Virus record (IMG/VR): IMGVR_UViG_3300032093_000002
Span: 124,001 to 188,000 of that record
Origin: a virus
Length of the DNA stretch: 64,000 nucleotides
Direction: 5' to 3' (one strand)
Shown here: positions 7,920 to 14,465 of the stretch, piece by piece
Layout of the letters: each line of letters begins with the position of its first letter
Position numbering within the stretch: the first letter of the stretch is position 1
Position numbers and translations under genes: made by a program
Notes under the pieces: generated by a model
Databases searched by the model: none
What the model was told of the DNA's origin: nothing
The model's input: the letters and a program-made list of their open reading frames with translations, nothing else

Positions 7920-8061
7920 ATTAAGGAAAGGAGAAGATGGTTGCGTGGACATCTCCTTTTACGATTGGCATTACTCAGGTGTATTTCTCCCAACTCCGAT
8001 GATACAGACCGAAATACACTCTCGAGTCATTAGTATCACCATTCCCCAATCAACCTATTTG
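7920..8061 (-). ncRNA. Candidate pseudoknotted RNA between tRNA-Tyr and tRNA-Trp
   Basis: The 142-nt spacer carries helices 7963-7968 with 8046-8051, 7979-7986 with 8012-8019 (8 bp), and 8000-8005 with 8033-8038 (6 bp). The last two cross each other, giving an H-type pseudoknot inside the first helix; 7973-7976 can also pair with 8024-8027. A further hairpin at about 7924-7957 (AAGGAG...CTCCTT) abuts tRNA-Tyr. No open frame explains the stretch and I recognise no known class. Confidence 0.55.
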
Positions 8062-8134
8062 CACGCACGGTAGGACTCGAACCTACAACACCTAGTTTTG
8101 GAGACTAGTACTCTACCAATTGAGCTACGCACGC
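8062..8134 (-). tRNA. tRNA-Trp (CCA)
   Basis: Loop CTCCAAA gives CCA. The acceptor stem contains three G-U pairs. Confidence 0.85.
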
Positions 8135-8139
8135 GTGAC

Positions 8140-8688
8140 TTATTTTTTCGTCCATTTACTTTTAGAGAGTAAGTCATCCCAATCTTCATATCCTTGTTCA
8201 CGAGCATACTCATCGTTTTTTTTCCGAGTATATTCTTTCACTTTATCGGGGTCTCTCATTTCATCGGAATCTTTGAAACCTAATGATTTCGCACATTCCT
8301 CTTCACACCAGTTGTGAGAACCTATCTCTATGTTTATTGGTAAGTCAGTTTCCAAGGATTCGATAAAATCTTCGAATTGACTTGCCGATTCATAAGGCAT
8401 TGTGTAGATTCCTTCATGAACCTGATATCCACTTTCATTTTTACTGTCGAAAACCTCGATTCTACCCATTCTGTATTTTTCACCCATGAGTGAAAATACA
8501 CCATATCCCACAGTTGAATAACTGAATCTACCACGAGTGCTTACACCTAACATATCAACACATCTTGGATTTGCCTCCATGTAATGCGCTAAGTGGTCAA
8601 CAAGCATCTCATCACTTAGTTCTTTTCCTTCTTGTTTTCTTCGGATGTTATTCAGGAACCATAACAAATCCGCTCTATTGATTTTCAT
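8140..8688 (-). CDS. Unknown 182-aa protein
   Basis: This acidic soluble protein begins MKINRADLLWFLNNIRRKQE and ends lysine-rich (SKSKWTKK). A middle part (GRFSYSTVGYGVFSLMGEKYRMG) looks like a small beta sheet. I do not recognise the family. It sits between tRNA-Trp and a HAD-like gene, on the same strand, and is probably transcribed with the array. Confidence 0.6.
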   Translation of the reverse strand: MKINRADLLWFLNNIRRKQEGKELSDEMLVDHLAHYMEANPRCVDMLGVSTRGRFSYSTVGYGVFSLMGEKYRMGRIEVFDSKNESGYQVHEGIYTMPYESASQFEDFIESLETDLPINIEIGSHNWCEEECAKSLGFKDSDEMRDPDKVKEYTRKKNDEYAREQGYEDWDDLLSKSKWTKK

Positions 8689-8716
8689 AATTTTTTATTT
8701 ATACAAAGATAACGAA

Positions 8717-9241
8717 TTATCTCTCAAGTTTTTTTATACATTCATCTATTTTATCTCTTAATCTACCACCATACCCGAAGTCACCATCTACCTGAACGTG
8801 TCTCCACATCGGAACTCTTGGTTTCATCCATTTATATTGACCATCAAGTTTCATGTCGTCGATTGAAATCCAATTTGAGATTTTATTATCTTTTACCCAC
8901 TTTGTGATTTCTGCTGCTCTTTCCCACTCAATTGAAGGTCTACTAAGTTTATTCCAAAGGTCCTGATGGGTTGTGATATCTACAATCGGAGCTGTTACAC
9001 CATAGTATTGGAAAATACGTTTTAATTGTATAAAACTGAAATGTTTTCTCCAATCCGAACTCACAACTAAACTTGCGTTTGTTTCATCACAAATTTTTTG
9101 AAGTGCTTGACAATCATCTTCAACCCATGGGTAAGGGATTGTAAAAGTTTTACTGTGTTCGTTCAGCGTAACTCTCCCATCACCCCAAGTTCCCCATGCC
9201 AGTGGTCCATCTACATCAATAAAAATAATTTTACGTCTCAT
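8717..9241 (-). CDS. HAD-like phosphatase domain protein
   Basis: The 174-aa protein starts with IIFIDVDGPLAWG, a HAD motif I with nucleophile and acid/base Asp, followed by LVVSSDWRKH (motif II, Ser) and WISIDDMK (motif IV Asp pair). This arrangement is seen in HAD phosphatases linked to RNA/DNA end repair and nucleotide salvage. Its place among tRNA genes makes a role in RNA end repair attractive, but that is inference only. It is a different HAD subgroup from the one at 4869-5258. Confidence 0.7.
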   Translation of the reverse strand: MRRKIIFIDVDGPLAWGTWGDGRVTLNEHSKTFTIPYPWVEDDCQALQKICDETNASLVVSSDWRKHFSFIQLKRIFQYYGVTAPIVDITTHQDLWNKLSRPSIEWERAAEITKWVKDNKISNWISIDDMKLDGQYKWMKPRVPMWRHVQVDGDFGYGGRLRDKIDECIKKLER

Positions 9242-9256
9242 AACAATTTTATTTGT

Positions 9257-9328
9257 TGGAATGGGCGGATTCGAACCGCCGACATCTAACGTATCAGATT
9301 AGCACTCTAACCAACTGAGTTACATTCC
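9257..9328 (-). tRNA. tRNA-Ile (GAT)
   Basis: Stem CTAAT/GTTAG with loop CTGATAC gives anticodon GAT. Confidence 0.9.
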
Positions 9329-9335
9329 ATTATTG

Positions 9336-9407
9336 AGGTCAGGATAGGAATCGAACCTACGTAGAAAGTTTTGCAGACTTCCGCCTAAGCCACTCGGCCA
9401 CCCGACC
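9336..9407 (-). tRNA. tRNA-Cys (GCA)
   Basis: Loop CTGCAAA gives GCA; acceptor GGTCGGG/CCTGACC. Confidence 0.9.
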
Positions 9408-9414
9408 TTAATTG

Positions 9415-9486
9415 TGACCCCTGATGGATTCGAACCATCGACTTCTTCATTAAAAGTGAAGAGCTCTTCCACTGAGCTAAGAGGTC
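9415..9486 (-). tRNA. tRNA-Lys (TTT)
   Basis: Stem CTTCA/TGAAG with loop CTTTTAA gives TTT. Confidence 0.92.
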
Positions 9487-9490
9487 TTTG

Positions 9491-9563
9491 TGGTAACGGT
9501 CAGAATCGAACTGACCACACCTTGGTCTTCAGCCAAGTGCTCTACCAACTGAGCTACGTCACC
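9491..9563 (-). tRNA. tRNA-Phe (GAA)
   Basis: Stem CTTGG/CCAAG with loop CTGAAGA gives GAA. Confidence 0.92.
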
Positions 9564-9568
9564 ATTTG

Positions 9569-9641
9569 TAGTCCCTGTAGGAATCGAACCTACGACACCT
9601 TGCATGTAAGGCAAGTGCTCTTCCAACTGAGCTAAGAGACT
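9569..9641 (-). tRNA. tRNA-Val (TAC)
   Basis: Stem CTTGC/GCAAG with loop CTTACAT gives TAC. Confidence 0.92.
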
Positions 9642-9648
9642 GAATTTG

Positions 9649-9720
9649 TAGCCCCGCACGGACTCGAACCGAAATCTCCACCGTGAAAGGGTGGCGTCCT
9701 AACCTTTAGACGACGGGGCC
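9649..9720 (-). tRNA. tRNA-Glu (TTC)
   Basis: Stem CCACC/GGTGG with loop CTTTCAC gives TTC. First tRNA after the promoter at 9729-9736. Confidence 0.92.
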
Positions 9721-9728
9721 AAGAATTA

Positions 9729-9736
9729 CAAACTTA
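9729..9736 (-). promoter_or_regulatory. Host-like promoter TAAGTTTG before tRNA-Glu
   Basis: TAAGTTTG on the minus strand lies 8 nt before the 5' end of tRNA-Glu, so transcription would start almost at the tRNA. Confidence 0.55.
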
Positions 9737-9772
9737 CAACCATTATTTCAAAGAACCAAAAACTCCTTAAAT

Positions 9773-9810
9773 AAAAAAACCCCGAACTTCATTTCTGTAG
9801 TCCGAGGTTT
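9773..9810 (-). terminator. Terminator of the 9936-9780 transcript
   Basis: An 8-bp stem pairs 9800-9807 with 9780-9787 and is followed by seven T on the minus strand. Confidence 0.8.
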
Positions 9811-9843
9811 GTATATATAACTCTTCAGGAATTATAGGCTATC

Positions 9844-9924
9844 TCATGAGACTACAGCGCGTGTCTTAAACCAACAAATCTCTTGTTGTTTACTATAGAC
9901 TTTATTACGCACTATTGTTCTCAT
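9844..9924 (-). CDS. Candidate 26-aa microprotein or leader ORF in a short RNA
   Basis: A promoter (9942-9949) and a terminator (9780-9807) bound a transcript of about 160 nt with no annotated gene. It holds one ATG frame of 26 residues, starting MRTIVRNKVYSKQQ. The RNA also folds (CAACAA/TTGTTG), so it may instead be a noncoding RNA. Evidence for translation is weak. Confidence 0.3.
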   Translation of the reverse strand: MRTIVRNKVYSKQQEICWFKTRAVVS

Positions 9925-9941
9925 TATTATTATAATTACTA

Positions 9942-9972
9942 CAAATATAGTAAATCTCTTTTAAAAATCAAA
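9942..9972 (-). promoter_or_regulatory. Complete Bacteroidota-type promoter TTTG-N19-TATATTTG
   Basis: The -33 box is TTTG (9969-9972), the spacer is 19 nt, and the -7 box is TATATTTG (9942-9949), all on the minus strand. Among the best host-type promoters in the window. Confidence 0.75.
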
Positions 9973-9983
9973 TTATTTTTCTG

Positions 9984-10064
9984 TACCCCAAGAGAGACTC
10001 GAACTCTCACGACCGAAGTCATTGGTTCCTAAGACCAACGCGGCTACCATTACGCCATCGGGGT
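9984..10064 (-). tRNA. tRNA-Leu (TAG)
   Basis: Class II tRNA; stem TTGGT/ACCAA, loop CTTAGGA, anticodon TAG. Confidence 0.9.
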
Positions 10065-10067
10065 ATT

Positions 10068-10283
10068 TTAGTGAGTTCCGTTTGTTAGAGAAACTCCGTG
10101 TTCAAACCCTTTTATGAAATCATTTATTTCTTCTTGGGTCATACTATTATAAACTCTCCCAACAACAAATCCAATTTCATTACCTAAATCAGAAATATCG
10201 CCGATATAATTAATTTCTTTTTTGTGGTTATCAAATTCATTTAGAATTTTTTCCAAGATTGTATATGTAAACGCTCTAGTCAT
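10068..10283 (-). CDS. Small unknown protein in tRNA array
   Basis: A 71-aa mainly helical protein starting MTRAFTYTILEKILNEF; I prefer this ATG to one 24 bases upstream, which would run toward tRNA-Arg. Contains EEINDFIKGFEHG near the end. It lies 3 nt from the 5' end of tRNA-Leu and is part of the tRNA transcript. Family not recognised. Confidence 0.55.
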   Translation of the reverse strand: MTRAFTYTILEKILNEFDNHKKEINYIGDISDLGNEIGFVVGRVYNSMTQEEINDFIKGFEHGVSLTNGTH

Positions 10284-10296
10284 TTTTTTAAGTTGT

Positions 10297-10366
10297 AGTC
10301 CCGCCAAGAATCGAACTTGGAATTACTGCTTAGAAGGCAGTAGTTATATCCATTTAACTACAGGAC
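10297..10366 (-). tRNA. tRNA-Arg (TCT)
   Basis: Stem ACTGC/GCAGT with loop CTTCTAA gives TCT, reading AGA/AGG. Confidence 0.88.
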
Positions 10367-10371
10367 CAAAG

Positions 10372-10458
10372 TACCTCAGGTGGGACTTGAACCCACACGG
10401 ACATTTTCTGTCCACAAGATTTTAAGTCTTGCGCGTATACCGATTTCGCCACCAAGGT
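10372..10458 (-). tRNA. tRNA-Leu (TAA)
   Basis: Class II tRNA with long variable arm; loop CTTAAAA gives TAA. A TACTTTTG promoter lies just upstream. Confidence 0.9.
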
Positions 10459-10464
10459 ATAAAA

Positions 10465-10472
10465 CAAAAGTA
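10465..10472 (-). promoter_or_regulatory. Host-like promoter TACTTTTG before tRNA-Leu
   Basis: Minus-strand TACTTTTG lies 6 nt before the 5' end of tRNA-Leu(TAA). Confidence 0.55.
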
Positions 10473-10500
10473 AGGAATCAGTATTGAAAAAACAAATGAA

Positions 10501-11205
10501 TTAGAACTTTTCTTCCCAAACAGTATCTCTTTCTGTTTCTTCAATATTCATTGTGTGATTTAAGGTTATCTCTTTACGGTCCAAATCAATTTCGAAATTA
10601 CCTTGAGAACCTTCGTTGATTTCCCATCCACCAAAATTATTTTCAAGCATTCTGTATGCGTAGTCTGAAACCACCGCAGGAACAGAATCACCATTTGTAA
10701 AATCGTCTTCCAAGTAACCAGAGTCACCACTTCCATTGTAGTCAAGTTGAAGGACTCTATCACTAATTTCCTCGTCGTTTTCTAACGTATCAAAAAGCTC
10801 CATTAAATCCTCATTGTCGTCTTCTTCCAAAGAATGAGTAATAGATTCGGTATTCCCAACATCATAGTAGCTATAGTCATAGGAGATTGAAATTTCTCTA
10901 GTTTTACAATCAATCTCAATCATAACTCTTCCCCAATTGATATCGTCATATTCGGGTTGTTTAATTAGTTCATTTTCACAAACATAATAAATGCTTTTCT
11001 GAAAAATTGGAATTAATCCTTCAGGAATTTCCGCAACGTAATTATTTGAAAAATGTGTTACATTTTTCCAATCGATATCGTCACAATCAAAATAAGAGGT
11101 ATTCATTTCGAATTCGACAAATGCATCTTCCATTCCGATGGAACCTAAATAACGACAGATACGATTTAAATACTTTTTTTCGTCTTTAGTTAATAAATCT
11201 TTCAT
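10501..11205 (-). CDS. Acidic unknown protein, 234 aa
   Basis: A strongly acidic soluble protein (many Asp/Glu runs such as SLEEDDNEDLMELFD) with an N-terminal basic helix MKDLLTKDEKKYLNRICRYL. The TATTTATA motif ends 5 nt before the start. No family is recognised. The late-type motif links it to the virion/late group although the N-terminus is not a clear tag. Confidence 0.65.
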   Translation of the reverse strand: MKDLLTKDEKKYLNRICRYLGSIGMEDAFVEFEMNTSYFDCDDIDWKNVTHFSNNYVAEIPEGLIPIFQKSIYYVCENELIKQPEYDDINWGRVMIEIDCKTREISISYDYSYYDVGNTESITHSLEEDDNEDLMELFDTLENDEEISDRVLQLDYNGSGDSGYLEDDFTNGDSVPAVVSDYAYRMLENNFGGWEINEGSQGNFEIDLDRKEITLNHTMNIEETERDTVWEEKF

Positions 11206-11210
11206 GATAA

Positions 11211-11218
11211 TATAAATA
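11211..11218 (-). promoter_or_regulatory. TATTTATW late-type motif
   Basis: Sense TATTTATA (minus strand), 5 nt before the start at 11205. Confidence 0.6.
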
Positions 11219-11572
11219 TCAATCTTCGAACTCTAATTTTATTGTTTTCAACATCCAAGATGGCCTTGTGTTCGATACCATGTTGTTTATCCATTCTTTT
11301 GCGGAAGGGATATAATTATTACAATCTTCCTTTACGTGTTGTTCACCAACATATCGGGTGTAGACTGTCTTACCATCACTGTTTTTGAATTCAGGACCAA
11401 ACCTCTTTTCCATTTCGAAAATCCCTTCCGAATGATGTCTAAACATTCTGTGTAAAGAATCCCCGAACCAACCTTTGGTCTCATCCATCCACTCATGTAA
11501 ATGAATATAATCCTCAGGTTTTCCACCAAACTTTTTAGCGGAACTTTTTGCATGTAAATTAGGGTGTGACAT
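11219..11572 (-). CDS. DUF6915-like protein
   Basis: This 117-aa protein reads SHPNLHAKSSAKKFGG, then PEDYIHLHEWMDETK and RMFRHHSEGIFEMEKRFG, a pattern I associate with the DUF6915 family of small His/Glu-rich proteins that occur in bacteria and phages. The conserved histidines (HLHEW, RHH) could bind metal. I start it at 11572 rather than at upstream ATGs that lie inside the preceding gene; a GGAGA stretch precedes it. It overlaps the end of the upstream sulfotransferase-like gene by 14 nt, so the two are coupled. Confidence 0.65.
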   Translation of the reverse strand: MSHPNLHAKSSAKKFGGKPEDYIHLHEWMDETKGWFGDSLHRMFRHHSEGIFEMEKRFGPEFKNSDGKTVYTRYVGEQHVKEDCNNYIPSAKEWINNMVSNTRPSWMLKTIKLEFED

Positions 11573-12158
11573 TTCTCCAAGATTCTTTTCGATAACCAAA
11601 TAAATGAAATTGCTCCTCAAAAATTTTATAAACGTAGTTGGATACTTCTTCATCATAAAATTCCTTCCATGGTTTCCTTTTTTCATTCATTTGTCCTTCA
11701 AATTCTGTTTTGAATTTGTTATTACTTATGAACTCATCAAAGGTTTTCTTGATATCGGAATTCTCCAAATCCAAAAATTTCAAAGACTTGAGGTCATTCT
11801 CCAAATTTTCCTGTTTTATGAATTTATCAAATGGTCTACCCAAAATTTCATAATTTTTATGATATTGTAATTGATAATCATTAATTATTTTCGGGTTTTC
11901 GAGGGATTCGAAAACCCAAGTTTTGAAATGTTTTTGAAAATCATTCAAATGATGTGAATACAAATAAAACAGGGATACTAGTCTAGAGTAAGGGTTTCTA
12001 ACGTTTGATACGAAGAAATAGTCTTTTTTGTTGGAATCAAATGTAAAATGATGGTCAAAAGTTTGAAAACCCATAACACGAAGAAGTTCTTTAGTTGAAC
12101 GTGTTCCTGTTCTTTGTGGGGTAAACCAATAAACTTTGTGTTTCTCTGAGATATGCAT
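11559..12158 (-). CDS. Sulfotransferase-like protein 2
   Basis: A 199-aa protein with WFTPQRTGTRSTKELL near residues 11-26 (5'-phosphosulfate-loop position) and VSNVRNPYSRLVSLFYLY (about 49-66), the RNPxxRLVS motif for the 3' phosphate of PAPS. The C-terminal HLFGYRK resembles the ending of the protein at 3821-4441 (HLFGYEK), so these are paralogues. The likely reaction is sulfate transfer from PAPS; the acceptor is unknown. It overlaps its neighbours on both sides in a three-gene minus-strand operon. Confidence 0.7.
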   Translation of the reverse strand: MHISEKHKVYWFTPQRTGTRSTKELLRVMGFQTFDHHFTFDSNKKDYFFVSNVRNPYSRLVSLFYLYSHHLNDFQKHFKTWVFESLENPKIINDYQLQYHKNYEILGRPFDKFIKQENLENDLKSLKFLDLENSDIKKTFDEFISNNKFKTEFEGQMNEKRKPWKEFYDEEVSNYVYKIFEEQFHLFGYRKESWRNVTP

Positions 12159-12391
12159 TAGTAAATTTTTGTGTTGTTTCTTCTTGCCTCTTCCGCTTCC
12201 TTATAGATACGTATCCAAGTTAGAGTAATATCAACAGGTGCTAACACCCAACACATGATAATCAAACCTAAAGTATCTAATCCAGGTGAGATACCAAGAC
12301 CACCTGCCATAACATCTCTGTTCCATTTTCTTACTGACATGACAAGACAATAAGCCAAACAGATTAAATAATAAGACCAAAAAATTTCCAT
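12158..12391 (-). CDS. Small membrane protein
   Basis: A 77-aa product with two hydrophobic helices (MEIFWSYYLICLAYCLVMSV and a second LDTLGLIIMCWVLAPVDI) and a charged tail EAEEARRNN. The stop shares one base with the next start. Family unknown; the second helix resembles that of other small phage membrane proteins. Confidence 0.6.
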   Translation of the reverse strand: MEIFWSYYLICLAYCLVMSVRKWNRDVMAGGLGISPGLDTLGLIIMCWVLAPVDITLTWIRIYKEAEEARRNNTKIY

Positions 12392-12407
12392 AACTTTCAA
12401 ATTTTAG

Positions 12408-12480
12408 TGGAGAATGAGGGAGTCGAACCCACGACAACTTGAATGCAAATCAAGTGCTCTACCAACTGAGCTAATTCCCC
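12408..12480 (-). tRNA. tRNA-Ala (TGC)
   Basis: Stem CTTGA/TCAAG with loop TTTGCAT gives TGC. Confidence 0.92.
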
Positions 12481-12486
12481 TATTTG

Positions 12487-12559
12487 AGCCTCCTGTCGGA
12501 ATCGAACCAACGACCTACTGATTACAAATCAGTTGCTCTACCTGCTGAGCTAAGGAGGC
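12487..12559 (-). tRNA. tRNA-Thr (TGT)
   Basis: Stem ACTGA/TCAGT with loop TTTGTAA gives TGT. Confidence 0.92.
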
Positions 12560-12565
12560 GATGTG

Positions 12566-12638
12566 AGCGGAAGACCAGGCTCGAACTGGCCACCCCGACC
12601 TTGGCAAGGTCGTGCTCTACCGAATGAGCTACTTCCGC
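12566..12638 (-). tRNA. tRNA-Gly (GCC)
   Basis: Stem CGACC/GGTCG with loop TTGCCAA gives GCC. T-arm and acceptor nearly match the adjacent tRNA-Gly(TCC), suggesting duplication. Confidence 0.92.
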
Positions 12639-12647
12639 AATTTTCTG

Positions 12648-12720
12648 AGCGGGAGACCAGGCTCGAACTGGCCACCTATAGCTTGGAAGGCTATCGCTCT
12701 ACCAAATGAGCTACTCCCGC
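12648..12720 (-). tRNA. tRNA-Gly (TCC)
   Basis: Stem ATAGC/GCTAT with loop CTTCCAA gives TCC. Confidence 0.92.
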
Positions 12721-12839
12721 ATATTCCGTTTTTCCTTCACATTTAGCCCAATCACCAGTGAAACAATGATTGGATTTTGGATGGAGAAGTCTGCAAGGAT
12801 TTCTCCCATTAGACCGTTACCACGGACAAACTCTACCAG
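12721..12839 (-). ncRNA. Hairpin-chain spacer RNA in tRNA array
   Basis: The 119-nt spacer reads, on the minus strand, as three successive hairpins: CCGT/ACGG, GGAGAA/TTCTCC and CCAATC/GATTGG. No convincing gene lies in it. It may be a processed structured RNA or a tRNA-processing spacer. Confidence 0.35.
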
Positions 12840-12913
12840 CGGAACGGACGGGGCTCGAACCCGCGACCTCTTGCGTGACAGGCAAGCATTCTAGCCAACT
12901 GAACTACCGCTCC
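12840..12913 (-). tRNA. tRNA-Asp (GTC)
   Basis: Stem CTTGC/GCAAG with loop CTGTCAC gives GTC. Confidence 0.92.
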
Positions 12914-12918
12914 ATTTG

Positions 12919-13105
12919 AACAGGTTTTTTGTGTCCTTTTACACATCATGACCAACATATTACTACATTGGTGGTTACATTTTCGTCTTTGGTTAATTAC
13001 TCCTGACTTATAGTAAACACTACCCTCACCGCTCTGATACCGCGAATCAAGACGGCGTCTTTGGGATTCATATACCGTGGGGTTCCACCACAGTCTTCAC
13101 CTGTT
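12919..13105 (-). ncRNA. Large structured RNA between tRNA-Asp and tRNA-Asn
   Basis: AACAGGT/ACCTGTT (12919-12925 with 13099-13105) closes a 187-nt domain. Inside, on the minus strand, GGTGG pairs with CCACC, GAATC with GATTC around a nested AAGAC/GTCTT-type hairpin, and GTGT with ACAC. The domain starts 4 nt from the 3' end of tRNA-Asn and ends 6 nt before tRNA-Asp. No gene of credible size lies in it. Unknown class. Confidence 0.5.
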
Positions 13106-13108
13106 TTG

Positions 13109-13180
13109 CGTCCTCTCATGGGCTCGAACCATGGACCCTCTCGTTAACAGCGAGATGCTCTACCGCTGAGCTAAGAAGAC
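13109..13180 (-). tRNA. tRNA-Asn (GTT)
   Basis: Stem TCTCG/CGAGA with loop CTGTTAA gives GTT. Confidence 0.92.
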
Positions 13181-13186
13181 GTTTTG

Positions 13187-13260
13187 TTGGGAAGACAGGA
13201 TTCGAACCTGCGGCCCCCTGGTCCCAAACCAGGTGCTCTACCGGGCTGAGCCACTTCCCA
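13187..13260 (-). tRNA. tRNA-Pro (TGG)
   Basis: Stem CCTGG/CCAGG with loop TTTGGGA gives TGG. First gene of the array after the promoter at 13269-13276. Confidence 0.92.
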
Positions 13261-13268
13261 TTATTAAA

Positions 13269-13276
13269 CAAAGGTA
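13269..13276 (-). promoter_or_regulatory. Host-like promoter TACCTTTG at the head of the tRNA array
   Basis: Minus-strand TACCTTTG lies 8 nt before tRNA-Pro; a CTTG 20 nt further upstream (13297-13300) is a partial -33 box. Confidence 0.6.
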
Positions 13277-13278
13277 AT

Positions 13279-13312
13279 AAAAAAACCCCGAACTTTCAAG
13301 ATTCAGGGTTTT
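13279..13312 (-). terminator. Terminator of the 33-aa microprotein gene
   Basis: Stem CCCTGAA/TTCGGGG (13302-13308 with 13286-13292) followed by seven T on the minus strand. Confidence 0.8.
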
Positions 13313-13333
13313 AATGTTTGGCTTTGTTTTTTA

Positions 13334-13435
13334 TTATCCTACATCTGTATCTGAATCTAAGCATAGATTACCCCCATCACCATTAGGTGTTGTAGGTCTG
13401 AACACTAAATTCGTATTAACAAAAAGTTGTTTCAT
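13334..13435 (-). CDS. 33-aa microprotein with its own late-type motif and terminator
   Basis: A 33-codon frame (MKQLFVNTNLVFRP... ending SDTDVG) starts 5 nt after a TATTTATT motif and is followed by a strong terminator. Both signals are positioned exactly as for the large late genes here, which is why I accept so short a gene. It has two features worth noting: a proline/glycine-rich middle and a single Cys. No family is recognised. Confidence 0.6.
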   Translation of the reverse strand: MKQLFVNTNLVFRPTTPNGDGGNLCLDSDTDVG

Positions 13436-13440
13436 ATTCT

Positions 13441-13448
13441 AATAAATA
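13441..13448 (-). promoter_or_regulatory. TATTTATW late-type motif
   Basis: Sense TATTTATT (minus), 5 nt before the microprotein start at 13435. Confidence 0.6.
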
Positions 13449-13457
13449 CAAAGGATT

Positions 13458-13730
13458 TTATAAAAGTCTACTGAAGACTTTTTCAAAATATTCTTCCTCT
13501 TCGTTGGTTAACGAATAATATTTTGATTTTAACTTATCGAGTTTTTCCTCAAATTCCCTTTCACCATACCCTGTAGGTTTGATGGACTTTTTAACATCAC
13601 CTTTTTCATTATAGAGAGCCTGAGGTAGATGACCATCATCTACAAGTTCTTTAATCAATTCTTTGATGTCACTTTTGTTACAAGCTCGAACGAATTCGTA
13701 TGGTTCGATATCAATATCTATGTATGGCAT
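13458..13730 (-). CDS. Unknown 90-aa helical protein
   Basis: A charged protein starting MPYIDIDIEPYEFVRACNKS with a helical tail (NEEEEYFEKVF). It has a host-like promoter (13746-13775), unlike its late-type neighbours. No family recognised. Confidence 0.6.
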   Translation of the reverse strand: MPYIDIDIEPYEFVRACNKSDIKELIKELVDDGHLPQALYNEKGDVKKSIKPTGYGEREFEEKLDKLKSKYYSLTNEEEEYFEKVFSRLL

Positions 13731-13745
13731 TTTTAATAATTTTCA

Positions 13746-13775
13746 CAAAGTTATGAAAAATTATTGAATACCAAA
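13746..13775 (-). promoter_or_regulatory. Host-like promoter TTTG-N18-TAACTTTG
   Basis: Minus-strand TAACTTTG (13746-13753) with TTTG 18 nt upstream (13772-13775), 15 nt before the start at 13730. Confidence 0.6.
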
Positions 13776-14429
13776 AAAGTTTTTTCTTTTTTCTATGTCT
13801 TGCATTATTTTCTTGATTCTCTGAACAGTTTGGTCAATCTCTGAATCAAGTTCTTTAACTTTCATTTCGAGGCTTTGGATTTTTTCAGGTCCCTCTTTTT
13901 TATATAGGTATCTTTCCATAGATGTTAAAGGACTTTCGAGAGGTTTTCGCCCTCTTTTCTTTGGTTCTGAAGGTTGAGGTATTTCCTGTTTTTTCGGAAT
14001 AAAAGCAATGTCAGTTTTTATTTCGGGTTCAAATTGTTTTTCTTTATTTTTTGAACCTGCGGGTCTTCCTCTTTTTCCTGTTGGTTCAGGTTTTCCATAT
14101 CTTAATATCTTGGATGCAATTTTGGGAAACGTTGAGCTTACTGATTTGATGAAAGTTTGTGATTCTTTGGGACTCAACATATTCAAGAAATCGCCAAGTC
14201 TATACAATGCACCGACCAACTCTGAATCTGTATTTGCCTTTTCAGTCGTTTTAAATTTTACGAATGTTCTGAATTGCTCCATATTTGGTAAGGAATTAAT
14301 CAACTGGGGTTTCGAATATAATTCCTCGAATAACCATTCTCCGAGGTTCTTAACAATCCAATCGAATTTTTCATCCGACATCAATCTTGCTTCGGATAAT
14401 AAGTCTTCGTAAAAAAGAAAAAATTTCAT
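13761..14429 (-). CDS. Tagged basic protein with AT-hook-like segments
   Basis: The 222-aa protein opens MKFFLFYEDLLSEARLMSDE: a hydrophobic/acidic helix ending L-S-E-A, close to the T4-type capsid-targeting peptides cut after (L/I)-x-E. Its middle contains PTGKRGRPAGSKNK and PKKRGRKP, both RGRP-type AT-hook cores that bind the minor groove of AT-rich DNA. A coiled-coil C-terminus follows. The late-type motif ends 3 nt before the start. A packaged DNA-binding protein delivered with the genome is the natural reading, but untested. Confidence 0.7.
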   Translation of the reverse strand: MKFFLFYEDLLSEARLMSDEKFDWIVKNLGEWLFEELYSKPQLINSLPNMEQFRTFVKFKTTEKANTDSELVGALYRLGDFLNMLSPKESQTFIKSVSSTFPKIASKILRYGKPEPTGKRGRPAGSKNKEKQFEPEIKTDIAFIPKKQEIPQPSEPKKRGRKPLESPLTSMERYLYKKEGPEKIQSLEMKVKELDSEIDQTVQRIKKIMQDIEKRKNFFGIQ

Positions 14430-14432
14430 ATT

Positions 14433-14440
14433 GATAAATA
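14433..14440 (-). promoter_or_regulatory. TATTTATC late-type motif
   Basis: Minus-strand TATTTATC, 3 nt before the start at 14429; back to back with the plus-strand motif at 14455. Confidence 0.55.
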
Positions 14441-14454
14441 CACCGTTTTTTTAA

Positions 14455-14462
14455 TATTTATG
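14455..14462 (+). promoter_or_regulatory. TATTTATG late-type motif
   Basis: Plus-strand TATTTATG, 3 nt before the ATG at 14466. Confidence 0.5.
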
Positions 14463-14465
14463 TAA

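Noticed and set aside
8690-8710. TATAAATA upstream of the 8140-8688 gene as a T4-type late promoter
   Set aside because: Single case in this orientation; all other genes have TATTTATW on the sense strand.
7310-10425. Several plus-strand open frames of 60-90 codons across the tRNA array
   Set aside because: They run through tRNA genes on the opposite strand; the peptides contain translated T-arm sequence (RIRT-, GSNP-like) and have no start signals.
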